Assembly: GCA_025353305.1 (NCBI GenBank) | Contig: JANXQX010000014.1 | Location: forward strand, 1-22,094 | Reading direction: 5' to 3' | Length of the DNA stretch: 22,094 nucleotides | Source of the DNA: Holophagaceae bacterium | GTDB taxonomy: Bacteria > Acidobacteriota > Holophagae > Holophagales > Holophagaceae | Shown: piece after piece, positions 1 to 7,518 of the stretch | How the letters are laid out: the number at the start of each line of letters is the position of its first letter | Position numbering within the stretch: the stretch's first letter is position 1 | Position numbers and translations under genes: made by a program | Notes under the pieces: model-generated | The model's database searches: none | Seen by the model: only the letters and a program-made list of their open reading frames with translations | Told to the model about the DNA's origin: nothing

Positions 1-128
1 TCGGGCCAGAACAGCCAGGCGAGGATGGCCACGAAGGCCACCAGCATGCCCTGGGTGCGGCGATTCGTTTTCAATTCCTGGAGCAGGGCTTTCACATCCG
101 TGCCCTTGGAGGGGGAACCATTGCTCAT
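1..128 (-). CDS. Membrane protein of the Pil/Gsp-like operon, partial (cut by window edge)
   Basis: Only the first 42 codons are present; the gene runs off the left edge. The ATG at 128 overlaps the stop of the PilO-like gene in an ATGA arrangement and has a GGAGGAAGC leader, so the start is well supported. The visible part is a short polar, lysine-rich cytoplasmic segment (residues 1-26) followed by a hydrophobic stretch ending in LAWLFWP (about 28-42). That is the layout of a single-pass inner-membrane assembly protein with its bulk in the periplasm. By position it would be the PilP or GspN/GspC-like member of the operon. No lipobox is visible, unlike typical PilP, so the family is left open. 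Confidence 0.6.
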   Translation of the reverse strand, partial: MSNGSPSKGTDVKALLQELKTNRRTQGMLVAFVAILAWLFWP

Positions 129-721
129 GCTTCCTCCGGCGCGGCGGAGTCGGATTTGGCGGGGACGCCGGAATGCCGGAAGGCGCGCAGGCTGATGCTC
201 AGACGTGCACCTTCAGGGCTTTCCTCGAGCCTCGCGGAACCCACGGCGAAGGGCAGGCCGCTGCCTTCAATCGCCAGCATGAAGGGCTTCATGGCGGGAT
301 AGATGCCGAGCACCGTGAACTCCACATCGATGGATTCCAGATCGGTCCCCTTGGCTCCTTCACGGCTTGGCAGGCCATACTTCACGGTTTGCAGACGCAC
401 GCCGTTTTCACCCGCTTTTTCAAAAAGCATCTGGCTGAGTTCCCATTGGAGCTGGCCGACATTGCCCGAAGGCATCTTCTTTTCAAGCTCCTCGAGGTGC
501 TTCTGATCAAGCGCTAGGCGGTCCACCAGCACCTGCCGTTCAGCCAATTGCTGGATCTGGGCACCGAGCATGGATTTCGCTTCTCTCCGGGCTCGTTCTT
601 GTTCATCCCGTCTGCGGGATGCGTCGGGCAGCACGAAAAGGGCCACCCCGAGCGCAGCCAGGAGAAGAACGCCACCCCAGGTGGCACGGATCGAACTGGT
701 GCGCAGCATCGTCGCACTCAT
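125..721 (-). CDS. pilO: PilO/GspM-like inner-membrane assembly protein
   Basis: 198 residues. It has a short basic N-terminus, one transmembrane helix (about 15-32, GVLLLAALGVALFVLP), a charged coiled coil (about 35-85, with the ELEKKMP motif near its end) and a C-terminal alpha/beta part. That last part reads like the ferredoxin-like fold of PilO: VRLQTVKYG, then VEFTVLGIYPAMKPFMLAIEG, then LSISLRAF. In type IV pilus systems PilO pairs with PilN in the periplasm and helps link the cytoplasmic PilM ring to the outer-membrane secretin. The start ATG at 721 overlaps the stop of the upstream PilN-like gene by 4 nt and follows a GGAGG box 6 nt away. GspM of type II secretion is the main alternative. 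The assignment rests on architecture and gene order. Confidence 0.62.
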   Translation of the reverse strand: MSATMLRTSSIRATWGGVLLLAALGVALFVLPDASRRRDEQERARREAKSMLGAQIQQLAERQVLVDRLALDQKHLEELEKKMPSGNVGQLQWELSQMLFEKAGENGVRLQTVKYGLPSREGAKGTDLESIDVEFTVLGIYPAMKPFMLAIEGSGLPFAVGSARLEESPEGARLSISLRAFRHSGVPAKSDSAAPEEA

Positions 722-1527
722 GGACGGCCTCCGGGGTTTTCAGTGTTGCCGACACTCCGCCCGGTTTCGCTGTCACGCAACCGCCTGGGGTTGGCCCGGC
801 TGGGGCGGCCCGCGGGTCTTGAATCTTGGCCAGGAGGCGGTTCCATCGGGCTTATTGCTTTTGGTTGGGCCGGAGCAGGTGGACTGGCCTGGACATGGAC
901 GGGAATCGCCCGCATCCCCGCTTTCGGTTTTTCTGGTGGCGGAAAGGGCTGGTAGGGGGAGGGCACCGCGACCACCGGCAGGAATATCTCAAAGTCCACC
1001 CCGCCACCAGTGCGTTCGGCTTCACGCTCAAGAATCACCTGCTGGAACAGGTCATCCTTCTGCAGCGAAGCCACAAATTTTTCCTCGGCATCGCGGGATC
1101 TGGCTTCTCCCTTCAGTTTGAGGGCCACACGTTGATCAGCGCCACGCACTTTCTGGATGGTCTTGAGCCGCACATCCTGCACCAGGCTTCGTTCCAATTC
1201 GGCCGTCAGGCGGGACCAGGGCAGTGTCCGCTCTGTGAAAATGCGTTCGGCCAGCTTCCAGCGGGGCAGTTCCTTCGTGACGTCCACCGAGCGCAGTTGT
1301 TCCGTGAGCTTGTCCTGTTTCCGGGCGGCGGCCTGGGCTTCGCGGCTGATGAGAATGGCTTGAGCGCCAGCCTTCCGGGCCTGGTTGGCACGGAATCCCC
1401 AGGTGGCCAGTGTGCCGATGAGACAAAGTGTGCCCAGGATGATGGCACCCCATCCCAGGGCTTCGTGTTTCTGTCTCCAGAGCGTCGGCTGTGGCGCCAG
1501 ATTGAGTTTGAGGACCGGGATGGGCAT
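718..1527 (-). CDS. pilN: PilN-like inner-membrane assembly protein with a long proline-rich tail
   Basis: 269 residues. The N-terminus contains LNLAP (residues 9-13), matching the conserved NLLP-type motif that binds PilM. A transmembrane helix follows (about 25-45, WGAIILGTLCLIGTLATWG), then a coiled coil (about 50-95), then a PilN-type region containing WSRLTAELERSLVQDVRLKTI and a VALKLKGEARS strand. The last 80 or so residues are proline- and arginine-rich low complexity, longer than usual for the family. The stop of the upstream gene and this start form TGATG, and GAGG lies 7 nt before the ATG, so translation is probably coupled. The likely role is the inner-membrane alignment complex of a type IV pilus or type II secretion machine. 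Confidence 0.65.
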   Translation of the reverse strand: MPIPVLKLNLAPQPTLWRQKHEALGWGAIILGTLCLIGTLATWGFRANQARKAGAQAILISREAQAAARKQDKLTEQLRSVDVTKELPRWKLAERIFTERTLPWSRLTAELERSLVQDVRLKTIQKVRGADQRVALKLKGEARSRDAEEKFVASLQKDDLFQQVILEREAERTGGGVDFEIFLPVVAVPSPYQPFPPPEKPKAGMRAIPVHVQASPPAPAQPKAISPMEPPPGQDSRPAGRPSRANPRRLRDSETGRSVGNTENPGGRP

Positions 1528-2267
1528 CAGAGGGCCTCACTCACGGGGATCTCGGGCTGGATCATGTGAAGGGGAATGGTTGTCGGAGGGAAATTCGGTG
1601 CCCCCCAGACCCAGATCTCCTGAGGAGACCGGTTTTCCCGTTGCAAAAAAGCCGCGGAAGGGAGTATGCGCTCATTGATCCAGGCGTCGGGGTCCGCGGG
1701 TTCGCGCCACTGGCGCAACAACGAGAGGCTGCGGCCCCACGCCGCCAGGGTGCCGGTGAATTTTCCACCGGGCACCGGGCACAGCGAAAGCAGCATTCCG
1801 GGCATGCTCCGGCTGGGAGCTAAACGGTTGTAGAGCCACAACCAGCGGGGCAGCAGGACGTGCACCGTGCGGCCCATTTTGAGTCCCAGCTGGACCCAGG
1901 CATCCCGCTGCGCTTCGGGCATGCCAGCCAGGAGCCAGACGCCGTCTTCCAGGGCCAGCGCCTGCACCGCGTGAGGGGTATCCAAGGCCATGGCCTGATT
2001 GAATCGCCAGTGGAAGAAGGCATCCCGGGCCTCGGAACCGGGAGGCAGTTCCACGATGTCCCGAATCAGCACGGAGGGAGCCATCAGATCGTCCACGATC
2101 CATTGGGTGGGGCCGGTCGGCAATTTCGCGAGGGCCTGGGCCAGTTCATCCTCGCTTGGAAGGCCGTCGGATGTTTGGATCGCGCGGTCGCCGCTCTCGG
2201 TGTGGAGGCGATGGGGCTCGATCCACAGGACCGAGGCGCTCTTTGCCCCTATGGTAAACAAACTCAT
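1527..2267 (-). CDS. PilM/GspL-like cytoplasmic assembly protein, divergent
   Basis: 246 residues, no signal peptide or membrane segment. The call depends mostly on position: it is directly upstream of and overlaps the PilN-like gene, the order of pilMNO. N-terminal residues 1-20 (LFTIGAKSASVLWIEPHRL) are compatible with the first strand pair of an actin-like fold, but I do not see a clear nucleotide-binding phosphate loop. At 246 residues it is well short of a typical PilM (about 350). It may be a degenerate, non-ATPase version, or the cytoplasmic half of a split GspL. The start at 2267 follows GGGAG with 8 nt spacing and overlaps the preceding small ORF by 4 nt (ATGA). Confidence 0.5.
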   Translation of the reverse strand: MSLFTIGAKSASVLWIEPHRLHTESGDRAIQTSDGLPSEDELAQALAKLPTGPTQWIVDDLMAPSVLIRDIVELPPGSEARDAFFHWRFNQAMALDTPHAVQALALEDGVWLLAGMPEAQRDAWVQLGLKMGRTVHVLLPRWLWLYNRLAPSRSMPGMLLSLCPVPGGKFTGTLAAWGRSLSLLRQWREPADPDAWINERILPSAAFLQRENRSPQEIWVWGAPNFPPTTIPLHMIQPEIPVSEAL

Positions 2268-2422
2268 TTAGCTTTCTCCCGGTCGCTCTCATCCTGCTTC
2301 GTCTTGAGGAACTTTGCGAACCGGTCTTGAGCCCGGTTCTGGCCGTGGTACCAGCCCCAGCAGAAAATCATGGTGGCGCCGAAAGCATGAAGCCACCACC
2401 AGCCGCTCATGGGATACCGCAT
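2264..2422 (-). CDS. Small single-pass membrane protein heading the Pil/Gsp-like operon
   Basis: A 52-residue ORF if the ATG at 2422 is used. A TTG at 2470 would give 68 residues, and an ATG at 2410 would give 48. None of the three has a convincing ribosome binding site. The visible protein has a tryptophan-rich hydrophobic segment (GWWWLHAFGATMIFCWGWYHG) followed by a strongly charged tail (KFLKTKQDESDREKAK). Its stop overlaps the next start as ATGA, the same coupling as the rest of the operon, which argues that it is translated. No family recognised. Confidence 0.5.
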   Translation of the reverse strand: MRYPMSGWWWLHAFGATMIFCWGWYHGQNRAQDRFAKFLKTKQDESDREKAK

Positions 2423-2560
2423 GGATTCAGGCAGGGGGGGCACGAGAGCTCCAGGGGAGGGAGGGAACAAAGGAGACAGCAGTTTGAAGGCAAAGACCTA
2501 GTCTATCGCCCGAAGGCCGGAAGCCCAAGCGCGGATGGGGTTCGTGAGGTGTCTGGCGAA

Positions 2561-2585
2561 GTGTTGGAACACTTTAGTGCAACAC
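2561..2585. promoter_or_regulatory. Inverted repeat in the divergent pil-like/smc intergenic region
   Basis: GTGTTG at 2561-2566 and CAACAC at 2580-2585 form a 6-bp inverted repeat with a 13-nt spacer. A third half-site, AACAC (2568-2572), lies within the spacer and also pairs with GTGTT across GG. The site lies in the gap shared by the leftward operon and smc. It could be an operator, but no regulator is identifiable and no convincing -35/-10 pair was found here. Confidence 0.25.
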
Positions 2586-2652
2586 CAACGCCTGCATGGT
2601 TTCAAGCATAGGCCCTTTTGGGCGCGGGCTGAACATGGTATGGAGTAATCAG

Positions 2653-2667
2653 GGCGGAAGTTCCGCC
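2653..2667. promoter_or_regulatory. 15-bp palindrome directly upstream of smc
   Basis: The sequence GGCGGAAGTTCCGCC is a perfect palindrome around the central G at 2660. It can also fold as GGCGG-AAGTT-CCGCC, a 5-bp stem with a 5-nt loop. It ends 10 nt before the GGAG ribosome binding site of smc (2678-2681). It could be an operator or an mRNA hairpin affecting smc translation; which is unknown. Confidence 0.35.
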
Positions 2668-2691
2668 GCCCCGGGCTGGAGTGTTCTGGTT

Positions 2692-5600
2692 TTGCGTCTC
2701 GTCGCTCTCGAGTTGAATGGTTTCAAGTCCTTCGCGGATCCCCAGAAACTGACGTTTCCTGGTGGAATGACCGCGGTGGTGGGGCCCAACGGCTGCGGCA
2801 AATCGAACATCACCGACGCGCTGGCCTGGGTTCTGGGAGAGCAGCGGGCCAGCCTGTTGCGCGGCGCCGAGATGTCCGACGTGATCTTTTCCGGGACCTC
2901 CGACCGTCGCGCCACCGGGATGGCGGAGGTGAAGCTTTCGCTGGAGATGGCCGATGCCCTGTTGCCAGGGGCCACCAAGGAAATCGTGATTTCCCGCCGC
3001 CTCCACAGGGACCAGGGCTCCGAATACCGCGTGAATGGCCGCGAGACAAGGCTGAAGGACGTGCAGGATCTGCTCATGGATACGGGCATGGGAACGCGCG
3101 CCTATTCTTTTATCCAACAAGGACAGATTGATCTGATCCTTTCCACCAAGCCCAAAGATCGACGGATTTTGTTGGAGGAAGCCGCGGGGATAACCCGCTT
3201 CAAGCTTCGCCGCAACGAAGCGGAACGGCGTCTTGTCGAGACCAAAGCCAATCTGGACCGCCTGCAGGACATCTTGTTCGAGTTGGACAAGCAGTTGGAC
3301 AGCCTTCGGCGCCAGGCGGTCAAAGCCAAGCGGGCCGCAGATCTGGACCAGAGCATCAAGGCGACCCAGCGGGTGCTGCTTTCCGCGAAGACCGAGGAAT
3401 TCCAGGTCCTGAAAATGCAGCTGGCCGATGCAAGGGACCAACTGGAAAGGCAGGTTGCCCAGCTCACGGTGCAGGTCTCGGAAAAAGCGTCTGAAGTCGG
3501 CGCCCAGCGCTTGGCCGTGGATGAAATCCAGCGGAGCCTCGATCGAGGGCAACGGGCGGTCATGGCCCTGGAACAGCGCCTGGGATTCATCGAGCAGGAA
3601 AAGGGATTTGAGGAAAGCCGTGTGGCTGAATCCACTGAGCTCATCGAGCGCTTGGGAAGCCGCCACCTGGAACTGGCGCTGCGGGTCTCCACCCTGGCCG
3701 CTGAAATCGCCGCAGTGCAGGAACAGGAAAGCGAAGCCTCCAGCGTTTTAACTGGACGCGAAAACACCTTTACTCAGGTCGAGGAAATGGTAATGCTGGC
3801 AGGTGGTGCCCTGCGCCGCGCCGAGGCATTATTACGCGACCTGCGCCACAAAAGGGCCGAAGCCAAGGCTTCGGTCCAGGCTCACCACAGACAGAAACTC
3901 GAGGTCCAGAGTCTCATCGCTCAACTGGAGGGACGCCTGGAAAGCCTCAATCACGAGGAGGCTGTCCGAGCGCCCCGGTTGGAAAGCCTGCAGGCTGAAT
4001 CTTCCCGCCTGGGGAAAGAACTTGAGGGCAGCGCAGAACGACTCGAGGCCGTTGAGGAGGCTTTGCGTGTGCACCGCAACGAAGTGCGTGAAAAACAGGA
4101 CTCCATTCGAACGGCGGCCAAAGCGCTGCAAGAGTCCGAAGGTCTGCTCGAAGCCGTTGAACGTCGCACAAGCCAGATCTCGGATTTATTGCAACAGGCC
4201 AGCGGTTCGGCGGAGATCAAGAAAGGCCTGGACTGGCTCCGGGAACATGGAATTCCGGTCCGCAGCCTCGTCGAGTGCATTGAGGTGGACGAGGAGCATC
4301 GTCCGGACCTGGAGCGGTTATTGGGTTCCTGGGTCCAGGCCATTGCCCTAAATCAGACCACCATGGCCGTCGCCACCGACGCGCCAGGACAGCTTTGGAT
4401 GGAGGCATCGACGCCTTCAACACCGCTCCCTGTGCCCGGCCGATGCACGCCCATGCTGGCGGGCATCGCCTGGAAAACCGGCGCGCCACGGATGTTCGAA
4501 GGCCTGGTCCATCGCGCCTTCCGTTGTGCCGATGGGGAGCTTCCCGAACTCGCCATCAAGCATCCCGAACTGGCTTTCGTCTCTCCCCGGCTCGTGAAAT
4601 TGCCTTTTGGTCCCGCGCTGCTTGGCGCCGCCGCACCCGCCGCTTCTCCCCTGAAACTTCAATCCGAATTGGACAAAGCCCGAGAAGACCGGGAGGCCCT
4701 GCTTGAGACGGCGGAAACCGCAGAGGATGGCCTGAAACGGCTGCAACAGGATATTTCCGAAGCCATGACCCGTCTGGAAGAAATGGAAGAAGACCACCGG
4801 GAAGGCCGGCAGCGGATGGAAGCCTTGAAGGGCCAGCTCGCTTCCGCGAACAGCCAACTCGATGAGATCAAGGAAGCCGTCGAGCGGGCTGATGCGCTAT
4901 GGGACCAGCTGGAACAGGAGATCCAGATCCATCAACTCCAGCTTCGCGTTCTGGAGGCAGCTCCGCATGAGGCCGAGGATGTGGCGCTGGAAGAGGCGAT
5001 CCACCATGGGGAAGCGAAAGTGCAGGAAGCCCAGAGAGCCCTGGACCAGCATCGCGAAGTCCGGATGGAGACGGCACGCCTGCGTGATGCAGCCTGGGCC
5101 GAACGGGATGTCCTGCAACGTCAGCTGCAGCTCCAGCAGCGGAGCTATTTCGACGTGGAAGCTGAATTGAAACGCCTGGAATCGGATCGCTCCGAATCGG
5201 ATGCGAAGCGGGCCGAAGCGGGCAAACACATCCTCGAACTTGAAGCTGAAGCCCAGGAAAAATTGAAGGAACGCCAGGCTGCGGTGGATGTGCTGGCTGA
5301 ATTGCAGCCTCGGCTGGAAGCCCAGGCCGAGACCCTTCGCGCCCAGGAGCGGGCCGCGAGGGAGTTTCAGGAAGCCCTGGAAAATGCCCGGCAATTGCAT
5401 CACGAGAACCAGGTGGCCGCGGCGCAGGTCCAGGGCGGGACGGATGCCCTCGCCAAGGAAGTGGAATTCGCCCTGGGACTCGATATACCTGCCTTCATGG
5501 CCTCCATCACCGCGGAAGAACGGGAAGCCTGGGTGTTGGGCGAACTGGTGCACCAGACCCGCCTGAACGAAGCCCAGAGCAACCGGTTGGATCTCGGCGG

Positions 5601-6204
5601 CGTAAACCCGCTGGCTATCCAGGAACTGGCGGAGGCGGAAGAGCGGATGGCCTTCATGCTGCAACAGCAAGGCGATGTCAATCAGGCCATCGGCAATCTG
5701 GAATCCACGATCTCGGAGATCAACGCCACCTCCGAGGAACGGTTCCGCGAAGCTTTCGATTTCATCAACGCCCGTTTTTCAGAAGTCTTCAAAGAGACTT
5801 TCAGCGGCGGCAGCGCGCACCTGTCACTTGATAACCCCAAGGATTTGCTGGAGTGCGGCATCGAGATCACGGCCCAGCCGCCAGGCAAGACCGCCAAGGC
5901 CTTGACGCTGCTGAGCGGCGGTGAAAAAGCGCTGACGGCCATCTCCCTGCTCTTTGCGATCTTCCACTACAAGCCGTCTCCATTCTGCGTGCTGGACGAG
6001 GTGGACGCGGCCTTGGACGAAGCCAATGTGAGCCGCTTTGTCGCCTTGGTGCAAAAGATGAAAGCCGACACGCAGTTCGTCGTCATCACCCATCAGAAGC
6101 CCACCATGGTGGCAGCGGACACGCTCTACGGCGTGACCATGCAGGAGAAGGGCATCTCGAAACTCGTCAGTGTGCAGTTGCGGGATGCCGAGCAGCTGGT
6201 CTGA
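2692..6204 (+). CDS. smc: Chromosome segregation protein SMC
   Basis: SMC is the ATPase of the bacterial condensin that compacts and segregates chromosomes with ScpA/ScpB. I start it at TTG 2692 (GGAG at 2678-2681) because family proteins begin just before the motif seen here as LELNGFKSF; an in-frame ATG at 2596 would add 32 unconserved residues. Length is then 1170, normal for SMC. Visible parts: Walker A GPNGCGKSN (31-39); N-terminal coiled coil (about 150-505); hinge (about 508-655); C-terminal coil (about 660-970); ABC signature LSGGEKAL (about 1074); Walker B FCVLDEVDAALDEAN (about 1098). The first half of the hinge is recognisable, but the second lacks the glycine-rich stretch I expect. 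scpA and scpB are not adjacent. A heptamer-repeat intergenic follows. Confidence 0.97.
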   Translation: MRLVALELNGFKSFADPQKLTFPGGMTAVVGPNGCGKSNITDALAWVLGEQRASLLRGAEMSDVIFSGTSDRRATGMAEVKLSLEMADALLPGATKEIVISRRLHRDQGSEYRVNGRETRLKDVQDLLMDTGMGTRAYSFIQQGQIDLILSTKPKDRRILLEEAAGITRFKLRRNEAERRLVETKANLDRLQDILFELDKQLDSLRRQAVKAKRAADLDQSIKATQRVLLSAKTEEFQVLKMQLADARDQLERQVAQLTVQVSEKASEVGAQRLAVDEIQRSLDRGQRAVMALEQRLGFIEQEKGFEESRVAESTELIERLGSRHLELALRVSTLAAEIAAVQEQESEASSVLTGRENTFTQVEEMVMLAGGALRRAEALLRDLRHKRAEAKASVQAHHRQKLEVQSLIAQLEGRLESLNHEEAVRAPRLESLQAESSRLGKELEGSAERLEAVEEALRVHRNEVREKQDSIRTAAKALQESEGLLEAVERRTSQISDLLQQASGSAEIKKGLDWLREHGIPVRSLVECIEVDEEHRPDLERLLGSWVQAIALNQTTMAVATDAPGQLWMEASTPSTPLPVPGRCTPMLAGIAWKTGAPRMFEGLVHRAFRCADGELPELAIKHPELAFVSPRLVKLPFGPALLGAAAPAASPLKLQSELDKAREDREALLETAETAEDGLKRLQQDISEAMTRLEEMEEDHREGRQRMEALKGQLASANSQLDEIKEAVERADALWDQLEQEIQIHQLQLRVLEAAPHEAEDVALEEAIHHGEAKVQEAQRALDQHREVRMETARLRDAAWAERDVLQRQLQLQQRSYFDVEAELKRLESDRSESDAKRAEAGKHILELEAEAQEKLKERQAAVDVLAELQPRLEAQAETLRAQERAAREFQEALENARQLHHENQVAAAQVQGGTDALAKEVEFALGLDIPAFMASITAEEREAWVLGELVHQTRLNEAQSNRLDLGGVNPLAIQELAEAEERMAFMLQQQGDVNQAIGNLESTISEINATSEERFREAFDFINARFSEVFKETFSGGSAHLSLDNPKDLLECGIEITAQPPGKTAKALTLLSGGEKALTAISLLFAIFHYKPSPFCVLDEVDAALDEANVSRFVALVQKMKADTQFVVITHQKPTMVAADTLYGVTMQEKGISKLVSVQLRDAEQLV

Positions 6205-6210
6205 ATGGCC

Positions 6211-6314
6211 TTGGGCTCTGGGCTGTAGGCTGTGGGCCAATCTTGAGGCGCCTTCGGCGCTCCAATTCTGTCGAGGCCTAGGACCGCCTCAGAGCCCACA
6301 GCCCACCGCCCATT
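6211..6314. repeat. Inverted pair of heptamer repeat arrays around a hairpin
   Basis: The left array (6213-6240) has four heptamers: GGGCTCT, GGGCTGT, AGGCTGT, GGGCCAA. The right array (6294-6314) has GCCCACA, GCCCACC, GCCCATT. The arms are inverted relative to each other (about 16 of 18 positions match between 6220-6237 and the right-hand complement). They enclose a GCGCC-TTC-GGCGC hairpin (6248-6260). The transcript could fold into a long stem and stop or buffer transcription between smc and rnhB, though there is no T tract. The unit belongs to the same family as arrays at 14821, 17644 and 20529. Confidence 0.7.
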
Positions 6315-6331
6315 CCTGCTAGCCTCTACCC

Positions 6332-7144
6332 ATGAATCTCGTCGATTGGGACCTCGGCAATGTGTCTCACGGAATTGCATGGGGCGGGGTCGACGAAGCG
6401 GGGCGGGGGGCCTGGGCCGGGCCCGTGGTGGCGGCCTGCGCGGTCCTGGATCACTCTACGATCAAGAAATGGCGGCACGTGCTGGAGGATGTGCGGGACA
6501 GCAAGCAGCTCAGCCCGGTCCGCCGCGAGGCTCTGGCTTCTGAGCTGAAATCATTGCTGCCCGCCTATTCCGTGGCGGAAGTGGACAACCTCGGCATTGA
6601 TCGGGAAAACATCCTGGAAGCCACCTTCATGGCCATGCGCGGCGTGGTGTCCCTATTGGCGGCGAAGCCCAGGATTCTTTTCGTGGATGGGAACCAGGCG
6701 CCGAAAACAGGTCTTCCGGAAAGGCTGCTGGTGGATGGTGACGCCACCAGTTGCGCCGTCGCCTGCGCCAGCATCCTGGCCAAGACCCATCGCGATGAGG
6801 TCATGCGGCGCATGGATGACCAGTACGAGGGTTACCAATTCGGGCGGCACAAGGGCTACGGCACGGCCAGGCATCGGGAGGCCTTGCGCGCGTTCGGCCC
6901 CTGCGCAATCCATCGCATCAGTTTCGCGCCGGTGATTTCCGCTCAAGCGCCTGACGAGCAGGTCAGGGATTTCTTGCGGCAGAGTCTTGAAAAGTGTGAT
7001 TCAGTGGTGGAACTGCACTGCTGGGTGGATGTGCATCTGCGGCCAGCGTATGGGAAATTGAAACTTGTCTGGGTGGAAACCTTGCGACGCCGCTATGCAT
7101 CGTTGCTGACCCGGCTGGTGGCTGGGGAAGAGGGCCTTGCATGA
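6332..7144 (+). CDS. rnhB: Ribonuclease HII with C-terminal extension
   Basis: RNase HII cleaves the RNA strand of RNA/DNA hybrids and starts removal of ribonucleotides misincorporated in DNA. Motifs in order: GVDEAGRGAWAGPV with acidic residues D21 and E22; DSKQL (56-60); LFVDGN with D119; GDATSCAVACASILAKTHRD with D137; and YGTARHREALRAFGPCAIHR near 180-200. These supply the expected catalytic acidic residues. The catalytic domain ends near residue 205, and about 65 further residues follow, with a cysteine/histidine/tryptophan segment (VVELHCWVDVHLRP) and a basic helix. Bacterial RNase HII is usually 200-230 residues, so the 270-residue length is unusual. The stop overlaps the next gene as ATGA. 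No strong ribosome binding site precedes the ATG. Confidence 0.95.
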   Translation: MNLVDWDLGNVSHGIAWGGVDEAGRGAWAGPVVAACAVLDHSTIKKWRHVLEDVRDSKQLSPVRREALASELKSLLPAYSVAEVDNLGIDRENILEATFMAMRGVVSLLAAKPRILFVDGNQAPKTGLPERLLVDGDATSCAVACASILAKTHRDEVMRRMDDQYEGYQFGRHKGYGTARHREALRAFGPCAIHRISFAPVISAQAPDEQVRDFLRQSLEKCDSVVELHCWVDVHLRPAYGKLKLVWVETLRRRYASLLTRLVAGEEGLA

Positions 7145-7518
7145 AGCTTTCCCTGGTGGTGCTGGGTCTCGTGCTGCGCGATCGGCGCTGGTTTCTCCAG
7201 CGGCGGGCGCTTGGAAACGCGGTGCTGCCAGGTCGATGGGAATTTCCTGGGGGGAAGACTGGCCCTGGGGAATCCCTTGAGAACGCGCTTCGCCGGGAGC
7301 TCCACGAAGAATTGGGCTGGGCGCCGTCATCCCTCACCGCAATCGAAAGCGTTGAGCACTGTTACCCCGATCGCATCGTGCGGCTTCATCCTTTCACCTG
7401 CGGGGGTGAATTTGAGATTCGCACGGACCTATCCTGGGGCTGGTTCACCTTGGATGAAATGTGCGGACTTTCGATCCCGGAAGCCAACAGGCCGCTGTTG
7501 AATCGGTTGCGCTCATGA
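7141..7518 (+). CDS. MutT-type Nudix hydrolase
   Basis: 125 residues with a complete Nudix box, G38-X5-E44-X7-R52-E53-L-X-E56-E57-X-G59, plus the preceding WEFPGGK typical of MutT. Such enzymes hydrolyse nucleoside triphosphates; the MutT subgroup removes 8-oxo-dGTP from the nucleotide pool. The size, the LQRR motif (19-22) after strand one and the late WFTLDEM segment agree with the 8-oxo-dGTP diphosphatase/CTP pyrophosphohydrolase group. Its start overlaps rnhB and its stop overlaps the following permease, both as ATGA, so all are probably on one transcript. Substrate cannot be settled from sequence. mutY, acting on the same lesion after incorporation, lies about 6 kb away. Confidence 0.9.
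   Translation: MKLSLVVLGLVLRDRRWFLQRRALGNAVLPGRWEFPGGKTGPGESLENALRRELHEELGWAPSSLTAIESVEHCYPDRIVRLHPFTCGGEFEIRTDLSWGWFTLDEMCGLSIPEANRPLLNRLRS

Noticed and set aside
2602..3666. Long minus-strand open frame opposite smc (354 codons)
   Set aside because: It is antisense to the Walker A and coiled-coil part of smc, has no recognisable domain and is explained by the third-position GC bias of the real gene.
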